A stretch of 64,000 nucleotides of DNA, from contig NZ_FMAF01000013.1 of the NCBI RefSeq assembly GCF_900094565.1, forward strand, positions 62,001 to 126,000, written 5' to 3'. How positions within the stretch are numbered: the first letter of the stretch is position 1; the number at the start of each line of letters is the position of its first letter. This DNA comes from Martinezella lusitana. Its GTDB lineage: Bacteria > Pseudomonadota > Alphaproteobacteria > Rhizobiales > Rhizobiaceae. The notes under the pieces were generated by a model that worked only from the letters and a program-made list of their open reading frames with translations, was not told the origin of the DNA and ran no database searches. Of the stretch, positions 17,702 through 27,967 are shown piece by piece. The translations under genes were made by a program, and so were the position numbers.

Positions 17702-18868
17702 TTACAAACTCAAAATATACCGGCTCAACCGCTCTGCGGCATCGGCGACCTGAGCCGCGTCGCGCAGGAAGCAGGCGCGCAGGAAGAGTTCGCCGCCCTG
17801 CCCGAAAGCCGTTCCGGGCGCGAGGCCAACGCCGGTCTTGTCGACGATGTCGATGGCGGCTCCGCGGCTGTCGGTGACGCCGTCGATCTTGAGGAAGGAA
17901 TAGAGCGCTCCATCCGGCTTCAGCGTCTGCACGCGATTGGTGGCGATCAGGGCATCGCAGAGAATATCGCGAGAACGGGTGGCCTTGGCGATGTTCGAGC
18001 GAACGAAGTCATCGCCCTCGTTCAGGGCGGCGACCGCGCCGCGCTGCATGAATTGCGCGACGCCGGATGTCGAATATTGTACGAGATTTTCGATTACCTG
18101 GCCGAGTTCGGCCGGCGCGACGATCCAGCCGACCCGCCAGCCGGTCATCGACCAGTTCTTCGAGAAGGAATTGACGAAGAGGATCTTGTCGTCGGCTTCC
18201 TTGATATCGAGGAAACTCGGCGCGCGGCCGCCGGCATAATAGTAGAGCGCGTAGATTTCGTCGGCCATGATCCAGAGACCGTGCTTTCGCGCCAGCGCCA
18301 GAATATCGGCAAGATCCTGATGCGTTGCCGTCCAGCCGGTCGGGTTTGATGGGGTGTTGATGAAAAGACCCTTGGTCTTCGGCGTGATCGCAGCCTCGAG
18401 ACGCCCGAGATCGAGCGACCATTTGCCATTCTCGAACTGCAGCGGCACATCGACGGAGCGGGCGCCTGATATCTCCAGCGCGGCGGCGATATTCGGCCAG
18501 GCGGGTGTCAGATAGACCATTTCGTCGCCGGGCGAGGTGATCGCCTGTACGGAAAGCTGGATCGCCTGCATGCCGGAGCCGGTGACGTAGAAATGCTCCA
18601 TCGGCAAGGAGGTGCCGAAGTGCCGGCCATAGTAATCGGCGAGCGCCTGGCGCAGTTCCGGAATGCCGCGTTGCCAGGTGTAGAAGGTTTCGCCGGCGTT
18701 GAGCGAGGCCATGGCGGCGCGATTGATGAAATCCGGCGTCGGCAGATCGCCCTCGCCGACCCAGAGCGGCAGGAGGCCGTCACGGCCACGGGCATAATTC
18801 ACAACTTCGACGATCCCGCTTTCGGGTGCTGCAAGCGCACGCGGGCTGAGGCTATTCAGTATCGACAT
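17702..18868 (-). CDS. Pyridoxal phosphate-dependent aminotransferase, class I/II
   Basis: A 388-aa fold-type I aminotransferase. The PLP Lys lies in NSFSKNWSMTGWRVGWI, with PSNPTGWTA and the Asp of IMADEIYALYYY as further cofactor contacts. The N-terminal substrate loop is PLWVGEGDLPTPDFI. The family moves amino groups between amino acids and 2-oxo acids; the sequence does not settle whether the substrate is aspartate, alanine or another. The ATG at 18868 has GGAGACTTTGC in front, and the longer frame adds a non-conserved stretch. It is monocistronic, with a hairpin terminator downstream. Confidence 0.88.
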   Translation of the reverse strand: MSILNSLSPRALAAPESGIVEVVNYARGRDGLLPLWVGEGDLPTPDFINRAAMASLNAGETFYTWQRGIPELRQALADYYGRHFGTSLPMEHFYVTGSGMQAIQLSVQAITSPGDEMVYLTPAWPNIAAALEISGARSVDVPLQFENGKWSLDLGRLEAAITPKTKGLFINTPSNPTGWTATHQDLADILALARKHGLWIMADEIYALYYYAGGRAPSFLDIKEADDKILFVNSFSKNWSMTGWRVGWIVAPAELGQVIENLVQYSTSGVAQFMQRGAVAALNEGDDFVRSNIAKATRSRDILCDALIATNRVQTLKPDGALYSFLKIDGVTDSRGAAIDIVDKTGVGLAPGTAFGQGGELFLRACFLRDAAQVADAAERLSRYILSL

Positions 18869-18958
18869 GCAAAGTCTCCGGTTTTCGCCTTCATAGAGCA
18901 CAATGGTGGGCAAATCCCATGACTTTGCCTTAGTGATCGATCGATTTTGGTGATGAAT

Positions 18959-18989
18959 AAAGCCCCGGCCCTTGTCGGGCCGAGGCTTT
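18959..18989 (-). terminator. Intrinsic terminator of mscL
   Basis: A 13-bp stem with one mismatch (18959-18971 with 18977-18989) has a 5-nt loop. On the minus strand it reads AAAGCCTCGGCCC...GGGCCGGGGCTTTATT, just past the mscL stop. Confidence 0.7.
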
Positions 18990-19012
18990 AAAATCAGCGG
19001 CGCGGAACCCCC

Positions 19013-19438
19013 TCAACGCTTGGCGAGAAGGTCGCGGATCTCGGTGAGCAACTGCACATCCGCCGGCGGAGGCGCTGCCTCGGCGATCTTCTCTTCCTTG
19101 CGCTCGACTTGCTTGCGCAACGTGTTCACGCCCTTGACCATCAGGAAGATGATCCAGGCGAGGATGAGGAAGTTGATGAGGACGGTGATGAAATTACCGT
19201 AGGCGAAAACCGCACCCTGGGCGCGGGCAGCCGCCAGTGTCGGCGCATTGACCGCCGAGGAGAGACCGAAGAAGTAGTTCGAGAAATCGAAGCCGCCGAA
19301 AATCGCACCGACGACCGGCATGATGATATCGTCAACCAGCGATTTCACGATGCCGCCGAAAGCACCGCCGATGATCACTCCGACGGCGAGATCCATGACA
19401 TTGCCGCGTGCGATAAATGCCTTGAATTCATTAAGCAT
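19013..19438 (-). CDS. mscL: Large-conductance mechanosensitive channel MscL
   Basis: A 141-aa inner-membrane channel that opens under membrane tension and vents solutes during osmotic downshock. The N-terminal helix and first membrane segment, [20 protein letters not shown], are near-invariant in the family. The second segment is [17 protein letters not shown], followed by a charged C-terminal helix ([15 protein letters not shown]) that forms the cytoplasmic bundle. Length is standard. The ATG follows AGGGGTCTGCTCA. It is transcribed alone, with a terminator at 18959-18989. Confidence 0.97.
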   Translation of the reverse strand: MLNEFKAFIARGNVMDLAVGVIIGGAFGGIVKSLVDDIIMPVVGAIFGGFDFSNYFFGLSSAVNAPTLAAARAQGAVFAYGNFITVLINFLILAWIIFLMVKGVNTLRKQVERKEEKIAEAAPPPADVQLLTEIRDLLAKR

Positions 19439-19689
19439 TGAGCAGACCCCTTCGCGTTGCCGTTGAATTCGCTAAAGATAATTAGCATCATCTTCTGCTT
19501 TATTTTTCAATAACAAATTGACGAAGAGCCCCATTCCGGCACGCGTATTCCAAGGAAATTCCATTGCATTGACAATTTTTGCGTGTATTCATCCGTTAAC
19601 TTGTTCGTCAGTTGCGGGCAACCAATCAAAGTCGCAAAGAAGACAGCCCGACAGCGTCTGGTGAGTCGTGCGCCGGAATCGACGCCGTC

Positions 19690-20256
19690 TCAAGTTCGGG
19701 ATGTGTCCCTCGGCATTGCTCGTGCGATGAGTTCGCGAACATAATCTGTGCCGGGCGCCTGATCGAAAAGGACGCGATACATGATCGGCGAAATGACGTG
19801 ATCCATCAGCTCGACCAGGGTCGGAAAGGCTTCACCGTATTCCTTGGCCCGGGCAATGAGCACACATAATTGATGCTGGGTGTAGCCGCTGCACCTTTCG
19901 GCATTTGTCGCATCGGCGGCCGAGAGCACATCGCGGATCATCTCCCGGCCGACGCCGGAGGCCATTTCGTCTGCATATTGCTCGACCCAGGCTTCGAGAT
20001 CGTCGCGCGCGCTGCCGATCTTTGGCGGCGCGCCGTCAGGCTGCAGGCGCGAGGCAGCGACATCGGCCAGGAGCTCCTGCAGATCGCCCCAGCGGCGATA
20101 GATCGTCGACGGCGTGACATTGGCGCGCTGCGCAATCAACGGGATCGTCACATCGGCGCGATCCATTGTCGAGAGCATATCGCGGACGGACTGGTGCACC
20201 GCAGCCTGAACCCTGGCGCTGCGCCCACCCGGACGCGGGTTTTCCCTATAGCCCAT
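19690..20256 (-). CDS. TetR family transcriptional regulator
   Basis: A 188-aa repressor-type protein. The helix-turn-helix is about residues 18-65, with VTIPLIAQRANVTPSTIYRR and WGDLQELLADVAASRL. The remaining helices (to RELIARAMPR) form a ligand-binding domain of the TetR C-terminal type. It is divergent from an MFS transporter gene, and repeated boxes lie between the two, so it probably represses the pump and itself until an inducer binds. The ATG at 20256 is used. A TTG four codons upstream is possible. Confidence 0.88.
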   Translation of the reverse strand: MGYRENPRPGGRSARVQAAVHQSVRDMLSTMDRADVTIPLIAQRANVTPSTIYRRWGDLQELLADVAASRLQPDGAPPKIGSARDDLEAWVEQYADEMASGVGREMIRDVLSAADATNAERCSGYTQHQLCVLIARAKEYGEAFPTLVELMDHVISPIMYRVLFDQAPGTDYVRELIARAMPRDTSRT

Positions 20257-20308
20257 AAACCTTGCCAATCTTTCCCTTTTGCCTATCGTGAACGGGGTTG
20301 ACTGTCCA

Positions 20309-20379
20309 CTAACGCAAATTATTTGCTTTTGTGCATGCGGCGCTCTATATGAGCCTAACGCAATCTTTTAGCTTTAAGC
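20309..20379. promoter_or_regulatory. Repeated operator boxes between TetR and MFS genes
   Basis: Two similar boxes lie in the 135-bp divergent gap: CTAACGCAAATTATTTGC (20309-20326) and CTAACGCAATCTTTTAGC (20355-20372), both followed by TTT. The first contains a 6-bp-arm palindrome GCAAAT-T-ATTTGC. The spacing of 46 bp places one box near each gene. These are the likely binding sites of the TetR protein. Confidence 0.65.
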
Positions 20380-20391
20380 AGGATATAGTCG

Positions 20392-21603
20392 ATGCCCTCG
20401 ATCGAATCCACTGCCAGCACTCCGATTTCGCCGGCCAGACGCCTGGCGCCGTTCTATTATGCAGCGACGAGCGCCCTGTTCTTTGCCGCTTCCTCCGCGC
20501 CGACACCGCTTTATCGCCTCTACCAGCAGGCCTTCGCCTTTTCGCCGGTGCTGATCACGGTGATCTTCGCCGTCTATGCCTTCGCCCTGCTCGTCGCGCT
20601 GCTCATCGTCGGTTCGATCTCCGATCATCTCGGCCGCCGCCCGGTGATCTTTGTGTCCATCCTCCTCAATATGGTGGCGATGGCGTTGTTTTTAATGGCC
20701 GAGGGTCCGAATTGGCTGATTGCCGCGCGCATCGTGCAGGGCCTGGCAACGGGCGCCGCAGCAAGCTCCATCGGCGCCGCGCTTGTCGATCTCGATCCGA
20801 TCAAGGGTTCGATCACCAACAGCCTTGCGCCGCTTGCCGGCATGGCGATCGGCGCGCTCGGTACGAGCCTGCTGGTCGAGTACGCGCCGGCGCCAACGCT
20901 GTCTGTCTATGCCGTGACGCTCGTCCTGCTTGCCATTCAGGCCGTGCTTCTCTGGCTGGTGCCGGAAACGACCCGACGCCGGGCCGGGCTTCTCGCATCG
21001 CTGAAGCCGGAAGTGGCGGTTCCGCCGCAGGCTCGCCGCACATTGCTGGCGCTGACGCCGATCAATGTTGCCGTCTGGGCCCTCGGCGGCTTCTATCTAT
21101 CGCTGGTGCCCTCGCTCGTGAGTGCGACGACCGGCAGCACGGCGCCTCTCGTCGGCGGCTCCGTGGTCGCGGCGCTGACGATCAGCGGCGCGGGTGCTGT
21201 GTTTCTGCTGCGCAAGAGATCGTCCGCGACATCAATGACATTTGGCATATCGAGCATGACGCTCGGCGTATTGACTGTCGTCGCCGGCGTGCATGCGGCT
21301 GAGGTGTCGATCCTTGCCGCGGGAACGCTGATCGCCGGCGCAGGCTTCGGCGCGACTTTCCTCGGCACCGTGCGCAGCATCATGCCGCTGGCGAAGCCGG
21401 ACGAGCGCGCCGGGCTGCTTTCGGCCTTCTATATCCAGAGCTACCTCGCCTTCAGCGTGCCGGCGATCCTGGCAGGCTTCCTGTCGAAGGCGCTCGGATT
21501 TGCTGCGGCAGCCGACATTTACGCGGCGGCGATCCTTCTGCTGGTCGGCTGGGGTGTCGTTGCCCTGCGGGCTGGCAAGGAGAAACCCTTGAGCATAGCG
21601 TAA
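20392..21603 (+). CDS. MFS efflux transporter
   Basis: A 403-aa inner-membrane protein with twelve predicted segments. The loop 2-3 motif SISDHLGRRPVIF is the MFS motif A. Other marks are ARIVQGLATGAAASSIGAAL and the central PETTRRRAGLLASLKPE loop. The C-terminal half has ERAGLLSAFYIQSYLAFSVP. Such proteins export drugs or metabolites by proton exchange. The TetR gene opposite, and the shared boxes, suggest inducible efflux. The ATG at 20392 follows CAGGATATAGTCG. Confidence 0.88.
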   Translation: MPSIESTASTPISPARRLAPFYYAATSALFFAASSAPTPLYRLYQQAFAFSPVLITVIFAVYAFALLVALLIVGSISDHLGRRPVIFVSILLNMVAMALFLMAEGPNWLIAARIVQGLATGAAASSIGAALVDLDPIKGSITNSLAPLAGMAIGALGTSLLVEYAPAPTLSVYAVTLVLLAIQAVLLWLVPETTRRRAGLLASLKPEVAVPPQARRTLLALTPINVAVWALGGFYLSLVPSLVSATTGSTAPLVGGSVVAALTISGAGAVFLLRKRSSATSMTFGISSMTLGVLTVVAGVHAAEVSILAAGTLIAGAGFGATFLGTVRSIMPLAKPDERAGLLSAFYIQSYLAFSVPAILAGFLSKALGFAAAADIYAAAILLLVGWGVVALRAGKEKPLSIA

Positions 21604-21611
21604 GATAATCC

Positions 21612-22055
21612 TTACGGTTTCAGTTCGAGTTCGGCGCGGCCGCTGCCGTCCATCGCAAATGGCACCGACGTGTGCTCATGCACGATCTTCCAGACGCCGG
21701 CCTGCTTTCTGAGGCCGAGCGTCTGGCGGAACCAGAGGTCGACTTCGAAGCCATCGGTCTTCCGGCCAGTCATATGCACAAGCCCGGTCCAGAAGGCGAC
21801 GTCTTCACCGACAGTCAGCTTGACGTCGACGGCATCGCCGCCGATCGGGCCTTGCCAGGTCGAAAACCAATTCTCCAAGCCATCTGCACCTTTGCCCTTG
21901 TGCACCAGGGGTGCCGCCAGCGTGAAGCTGACGATATCGTCGCTCAGATGCCCAACGACACCAGCCGCATGCTTGTTGCCAAGGGCGGTGGCCCAGCTTG
22001 CAAGCACGGCACCAATGGCTTCGGCCTCGTCGCGATTGCCGATGATCTCTGTCAT
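21612..22055 (-). CDS. SnoaL/NTF2-like protein
   Basis: A 147-aa protein of the small cone-shaped NTF2 fold. It has the usual order: N-terminal helices (EAEAIGAVLASWATALGNKH), then LSDDIVSFTLAAPLVHKGKG, then the beta-sheet with FWTGLVHMTGRKTDGFEVDLWFRQTLGL and a final WKIVHEHTSVPF. SnoaL-like proteins may be ketosteroid-isomerase-like enzymes or binding proteins; no substrate can be inferred. The ATG at 22055 has AGGAGAGTGAC just upstream, whereas the longer frame (from 22127) adds an unlikely basic stretch. It is convergent with the MFS gene, 8 bp apart. Confidence 0.8.
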   Translation of the reverse strand: MTEIIGNRDEAEAIGAVLASWATALGNKHAAGVVGHLSDDIVSFTLAAPLVHKGKGADGLENWFSTWQGPIGGDAVDVKLTVGEDVAFWTGLVHMTGRKTDGFEVDLWFRQTLGLRKQAGVWKIVHEHTSVPFAMDGSGRAELELKP

Positions 22056-22155
22056 GTCACTCTCCTCGGTTTGATGGACTGAGCAGAGGACGAACGAAAA
22101 GGGTCGCTCCCGACAGAAGCGGCCCATTTTTTGCTGTCCGCGATGGATTATTGCC

Positions 22156-24366
22156 TCAAGCCGCCTTCTCGACGCCGTAGGGATTGAAGCGGCCGTAGAA
22201 GCTCTCGCCCTTCACGGCCATGTCCTTCAGGAGTGCCGTTGGTTTGAAATGCGGACCATAGGCCGTCGCGAGCTTTTCGCAGAGATCGACAAAAGCCTGG
22301 GCGCCCATGCCATCGATGTAAGACAGCGCGCCACCGGTATAAGGTGCAAAGCCGAAGCCGAGAATGGAGCCGACATCGGCCTCACGTGGATCGGTGACGA
22401 TGCCCTCTTCCATGGTACGCGCCGCCTCAAGCGCGATGGTGACGAGGAAGCGCTGCTTCAGCACGCCGACATCGACGTCATCGGCCTTCTTCTGCGGATA
22501 AAGCTCTTTCAGGCCCGGCCAAAGCGACTTCTTGGCCGGTTTCGGCGGATAGTCGTAGAAACCCTTGGTATTCTTCCGACCGAGGCGACCTTCGCCTTCC
22601 ACAAGACCACTGACTAGCTGCATGTGACGCGGATCGACCGCTTTCTCACCGAGATCCGCGACGGTCGCCTTCAGGATCTTGTAGGACAGATCGATGGCAA
22701 CTTCGTCGTTGAGCGCCAGCGGGCCGACAGGCATGCCGGCCATCTTGGCGGCATTCTCGATCATCGCCGCGGGCACGCCTTCGATCAGCATGTCATAGGC
22801 TTCATGGATGTAACGGAAGACGCAGCGATTGACGAAGAAGCCGCGGGTGTCGTTGACGACGATCGGCGTCTTCTTGATGGCGGCGACGTAATCCAGCGCG
22901 ACGGCAATGGCACGGTCGCCCGTTTCCTTGCCGAGGATGACCTCGGTCAGCATCATCTTCTCGACGGGCGAGAAGAAATGGACGCCGATGAAATCCGCCG
23001 GGCGCTTGGAATTCCTGGCAAGGCCGGAGATCGGCAGCGTCGAGGTGTTGGAGGCGAAGATGGCGCCTGCCGGCAGCACGGCTTCCACCGCTTCGATGAC
23101 GGCCTTCTTGACGTCGCGATCCTCGAACACCGCCTCGATGACGAGATCCGCATCCTTCAGATCGGAGTAATCGGCCGAGGGCGTGATGCGGGAAAGCAGG
23201 GCTGCTCCCTCATCCTGAGTCAGTCTTCCCTTACCAATTGAATCCTTGACCAAACCTTCGCCGACACCCTTGCCCTTGGTCGCGGCTTCCATATCACGAT
23301 CGATGAGCGTGACCGGGATGCCGGCCGCTGCGGTGACATAGGCGATGGAAGCCCCCATGAAACCGGCGCCGACAACGCCGACTTTCTTCAACTCCGTCTT
23401 GGGCTGTCCCGCCGGGCGGCGGGCACCCTTGCCGAGCTCCTGCATGGAGATGAACAGCGAGCGGATCATCGAATAGGCTTCGGTGGTCTGCAGCACATGC
23501 GTGAAATAGCGCTGCTCGATCTTCAGGCCGGTGTCGAAGGGAACCTGCAGACCTTCATAGACGCATTTCAAGATAGCGAGTGCGGCCGGATAATTGCCCG
23601 ATGTCTCGCGGCGCAGGATGGCCGGGGCTGCCGGCCAGAGCTGGGCTGCGGCCGGCGTCCAGATGCCGCCGCCCGGCGCCTTGAAACCCTTTTCATCCCA
23701 GGGTGCGACCGGCTTCAGGCCGTCCTTGATCATCTGTTTGGCCGCGGGGATCAGCTGATCCGGCTCGACCACCTGATGCACCAGGTTCATCGCCTTGGCG
23801 CGCACCGCCGTCAGCGACTGGCCCGTCGTCATTATCTGCAAAGCCGATTGAGCGTCAGTCAATCGTGACACACGCTGCGTGCCGCCGGCACCCGGGAAGA
23901 TGCCGACCTTGACCTCGGGCAGCGCGATCTTGACGCTCTTGGCGCTCGAAGCGACGCGTCCGTGGCAGGCCAGCGACAGCTCGAAGGCACCGCCCATGCA
24001 GGTGCCGTTGATGGCCGAAACCCACGGCTTGCCGCAGGTCTCCAGCTTGCGGAACAGGCCGGTCATGCGACCGACAAGATCGAAGAGCTTCTGCGTCGCG
24101 GCGGCCGGATCCCTGGCCTTCTCCTCCTGATAGAACGAGAACATCGACTTGATCATCGACAGATCGGCACCGCCGGAGAAGGACGATTTGCCCGAGGTGA
24201 AGACCACGCCCTTGACGGCTGCATCGGCAACTGTCGCGTCGATGATGGCGTTCAGCTCGTCCATCACCTCGGCGGTGAAGACGTTCATGGACTTGCCGGG
24301 CATGTCCCAGGTGACGAGTGCTACGCCGTCTGCGTCGGTCTCGACAGTGAAATTTGTGTAAGCCAT
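22156..24366 (-). CDS. Bifunctional enoyl-CoA hydratase / 3-hydroxyacyl-CoA dehydrogenase (fatty acid oxidation alpha subunit)
   Basis: A 736-aa two-enzyme protein for beta-oxidation. Residues 1-190 form a crotonase domain with the oxyanion segments [18 protein letters not shown] and [16 protein letters not shown]. From about 327 a dehydrogenase begins with [16 protein letters not shown], followed by [33 protein letters not shown] and [20 protein letters not shown]. It hydrates 2-enoyl-CoA and oxidises the product with NAD. FadB and FadJ have this order. It is 14 bp downstream of the thiolase gene and ends the operon. Confidence 0.93.
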   Translation of the reverse strand: MAYTNFTVETDADGVALVTWDMPGKSMNVFTAEVMDELNAIIDATVADAAVKGVVFTSGKSSFSGGADLSMIKSMFSFYQEEKARDPAAATQKLFDLVGRMTGLFRKLETCGKPWVSAINGTCMGGAFELSLACHGRVASSAKSVKIALPEVKVGIFPGAGGTQRVSRLTDAQSALQIMTTGQSLTAVRAKAMNLVHQVVEPDQLIPAAKQMIKDGLKPVAPWDEKGFKAPGGGIWTPAAAQLWPAAPAILRRETSGNYPAALAILKCVYEGLQVPFDTGLKIEQRYFTHVLQTTEAYSMIRSLFISMQELGKGARRPAGQPKTELKKVGVVGAGFMGASIAYVTAAAGIPVTLIDRDMEAATKGKGVGEGLVKDSIGKGRLTQDEGAALLSRITPSADYSDLKDADLVIEAVFEDRDVKKAVIEAVEAVLPAGAIFASNTSTLPISGLARNSKRPADFIGVHFFSPVEKMMLTEVILGKETGDRAIAVALDYVAAIKKTPIVVNDTRGFFVNRCVFRYIHEAYDMLIEGVPAAMIENAAKMAGMPVGPLALNDEVAIDLSYKILKATVADLGEKAVDPRHMQLVSGLVEGEGRLGRKNTKGFYDYPPKPAKKSLWPGLKELYPQKKADDVDVGVLKQRFLVTIALEAARTMEEGIVTDPREADVGSILGFGFAPYTGGALSYIDGMGAQAFVDLCEKLATAYGPHFKPTALLKDMAVKGESFYGRFNPYGVEKAA

Positions 24367-24380
24367 TGGTTTCCCCTCCC

Positions 24381-25589
<1,209 letters not shown>

Positions 25590-25657
25590 GTCTCATCTCC
25601 CTGCGGCGGCGTGCCGCCTTCCAATTCAGCATATGGCGACCGAAGCCGCGAATTCCC

Positions 25658-25679
25658 CCTTCTCCTCTCGGGGAGAAGG
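25658..25679. repeat. GC-rich palindromic intergenic repeat (copy 3, short)
   Basis: An 8-bp stem CCTTCTCC (25658-25665) and GGAGAAGG (25672-25679) sits between the acyl-CoA dehydrogenase stop and the thiolase start. The core matches the copies at 6.7 and 10.6 kb. Lying inside an operon, it may reduce read-through or stabilise mRNA ends. Confidence 0.65.
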
Positions 25680-25685
25680 TAGAAT

Positions 25686-27482
25686 TCAAAAGGCTTCCGC
25701 CGCCAGTTCCATCATCGTGTCTGCGCCGGTTTCGATGCGGGCCTTGCGCAGCGCCGTTTCCGGCATGATGCGCTCCATGTAGAACCGCGCCGTGACAAGC
25801 TTGTTCTTCAAATAGTCTTCGCGCGCGCTGTCGCCGTTCGCAAGGCCATCCTGCGCCGCCTTCGCCATCTTCGCCCACATATAGCCGAGGACGACGAGGC
25901 CGAAGAGGTGCATGTAATCGGTCGAGCCGGCACCGGCATTGTCGGGCTTGGCCATGGCGTTCTGCATGAACCACATGGTCGCGGCCTGCACGTCGTTCAA
26001 GCCCTTCTTCAAATGCTTGGTGAAGAAGCCCATCTGTTCGTCGTTGCGATGCTCCTCGCAGAAATCGCCGATCTCCTTGAACATGGCCATGACGGCGCGG
26101 CCGCCGTTCAGCGCCAGCTTGCGGCCGACGAGATCCAGCGCCTGAATGCCGTTGGCCCCTTCATAGATCATGGTGATGCGGGCATCGCGGACATACTGGC
26201 TCATGCCATGCTCTTCGATATAGCCGTGGCCGCCAAACACCTGCTGCGCCATGACGGCATGTTCGAAACCCTTGTCAGTCATCACGCCCTTGAGGATCGG
26301 CGTCGCCAGGCCGAGAATATCGTCGGCGGACTGGCGTTCCTTCTCGTCTGGCGAGCGATGGGCGATATCAGACTTCAGCGCCGTCCACAGCAGAAAGGCA
26401 CGGCCGGCCTCGTTGAAGGCACGGATGGTCATCAGCGTGCGGCGGATATCGGGATGGACGATGATCGGATCGGCCTTCTTGTCCGGCGCCTTAGGGCCGG
26501 AGAGCGCGCGGCCCTGGATGCGTTCGCGGGCATAGGCGGCGGCGTTCTGATAGGCAATCTCGGCGATCGAAAGCCCCTGCAGGCCGACGCCGAGGCGCGC
26601 CTCGTTCATCATGACGAACATGGCGTTGAGGCCCTTGTTCTCGGCGCCGATCAGGAAACCGGTGGCCTCGTCATAGTTCATCACGCAGGTCGCGTTGCCA
26701 TGGATGCCCATCTTATGCTCGATCGCGCCGCAGGAGACCGGGTTGCGCGCTCCGAGCGAACCGTCTTCCCTAACGAGGAACTTCGGAACGATGAACAGCG
26801 AAATGCCCTTGGTGCCTTCAGGCGCCCCCTCGATGCGAGCAAGAACGAGATGGACGATATTGTCCGTCATGTCCTGTTCGCCGGCGGAAATGAAGATCTT
26901 CTGGCCGGAAATCTTGTAGCTGCCGTCGCCTTGCGGAACCGCCTTGGTGCGCAGCAGCCCGAGATCGGTGCCGCAATGTGGCTCGGTGAGGTTCATGGTG
27001 CCGGACCATGTGCCATCGACCATCTTCGGCAGATAGGTCTGCTTCTGCGCGTCGGAGCCATGCACGAGGACGGCCGCGATCGCGCCCTGGGTGAGGCCGG
27101 GATACATCATCAGCGACATATTGGCGGCGGAGGTGTATTCGCCGACAGCGCAATGCAGCACATAGGGAAGCCCCTGGCCGCCGAACTCCTCCGGCACCGC
27201 CAGGCCCAGCCAGCCGCCTTCGCGATAGGCGCGATAGGCGTCCTTGAAGCCCTTCGGCGTCGAGACGGTGCCGTCATCATGGCGCACGCAGCCTTCCTGG
27301 TCGCCCGAATAGTTCAGGGGGAAGAGCACCTCTTCGGACAGCTTGGCCGCTTCGCCGACGATCGCTTCGATCATGTCGGGCGTGGCTTCGGCGTAACCCG
27401 GCAGATTGTTGTAACGCTCGAGCCCGAGCACATCGTTCAGGACGAAGAGCGTATCGTTCACCGGTGCCTTGTAGACTGGCAT
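25686..27482 (-). CDS. Acyl-CoA dehydrogenase (long, with C-terminal extension)
   Basis: A 598-aa flavoenzyme that makes the 2,3 double bond of acyl-CoA, the first beta-oxidation step. It has the N-terminal extra helix region ([19 protein letters not shown]) seen in 590-600-aa members. The core motifs include [34 protein letters not shown] and [16 protein letters not shown]. The catalytic Glu is in [18 protein letters not shown], near residue 438. A C-terminal helical domain follows to AEAF. It is first in the operon; the ATG follows GGAGGAATTCGAGAA. A palindromic operator lies 67-88 bp upstream of the ATG. Confidence 0.94.
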   Translation of the reverse strand: MPVYKAPVNDTLFVLNDVLGLERYNNLPGYAEATPDMIEAIVGEAAKLSEEVLFPLNYSGDQEGCVRHDDGTVSTPKGFKDAYRAYREGGWLGLAVPEEFGGQGLPYVLHCAVGEYTSAANMSLMMYPGLTQGAIAAVLVHGSDAQKQTYLPKMVDGTWSGTMNLTEPHCGTDLGLLRTKAVPQGDGSYKISGQKIFISAGEQDMTDNIVHLVLARIEGAPEGTKGISLFIVPKFLVREDGSLGARNPVSCGAIEHKMGIHGNATCVMNYDEATGFLIGAENKGLNAMFVMMNEARLGVGLQGLSIAEIAYQNAAAYARERIQGRALSGPKAPDKKADPIIVHPDIRRTLMTIRAFNEAGRAFLLWTALKSDIAHRSPDEKERQSADDILGLATPILKGVMTDKGFEHAVMAQQVFGGHGYIEEHGMSQYVRDARITMIYEGANGIQALDLVGRKLALNGGRAVMAMFKEIGDFCEEHRNDEQMGFFTKHLKKGLNDVQAATMWFMQNAMAKPDNAGAGSTDYMHLFGLVVLGYMWAKMAKAAQDGLANGDSAREDYLKNKLVTARFYMERIMPETALRKARIETGADTMMELAAEAF

Positions 27483-27542
27483 TTCTCGAATTCCTCCAAT
27501 TCGCCGCCGGATCTCAGATTCCGGCCACTGGGCTACTCTTAC

Positions 27543-27570
27543 AAAATATTGACGTTTGCGTAAACGTCAA
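27543..27570 (-). promoter_or_regulatory. Operator and promoter of the beta-oxidation operon
   Basis: A palindrome with perfect 9-bp arms, TTGACGTTT (27549-27557) and AAACGTCAA (27562-27570), has GCGT in the centre. On the minus strand the outer arm supplies a -35 TTGACG, and TATTTT at 27548-27543 lies 16 nt further as a -10 candidate, so a bound protein would cover the promoter. The form recalls sites of MerR-type regulators of fatty-acid and branched-chain breakdown (LiuR type); that link is recalled from family knowledge, not shown here. Confidence 0.7.
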
Positions 27571-27716
27571 ATTTGTGCCGCGCGTTGAAATTTTGGTGAC
27601 GGGCGATGCGGGAACTGTTGGATCCAGGCAGTGGGAAACACCGGTTTTGGAGGTGCCGCCGGCGCAGTCCCTTCATAAGAATATCCGAACATTCGATTAT
27701 GGAACCGAAATAAAAG

Positions 27717-27740
27717 GTTAAGACTTCGGCAAAACTTAAC
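27717..27740. promoter_or_regulatory. Inverted repeat in the acyl-CoA dehydrogenase/podJ gap
   Basis: GTTAAG (27717-27722) and CTTAAC (27735-27740) are 12 nt apart in the 485-bp divergent gap. The gap is otherwise AT-richer than its surroundings, and I see no other gene in it. The repeat may be a regulator site for podJ. It does not fit the CtrA spacing of TTAA-N7-TTAA. Confidence 0.3.
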
Positions 27741-27967
27741 GAGTTGTTTACCACGTTTCGTAAATTGTACGAGTTGAGCAGCAATGCTTCGCGTTTCTTC
27801 AATTTTGTCCTTTGAGGAAACGCCGTTTTGCGGCTCGGTTTGAGGAAAGCCAATATATTTATCCCTTTCCGAATGGTGGGATGCGGGCGGCGCGGAAACG
27901 TCGCGATGTCCTCGTCCTGTCAGTCCGGTGGCCCGTAGTGGTCGATAGTTCGAAGCGAGCAAAAGAC

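Noticed and set aside
25908-27563. 551-codon open frame antisense to the acyl-CoA dehydrogenase gene
   Set aside because: The dehydrogenase motifs are complete on the minus strand, and the plus-strand product is a His/Asp/Gly-rich shadow.
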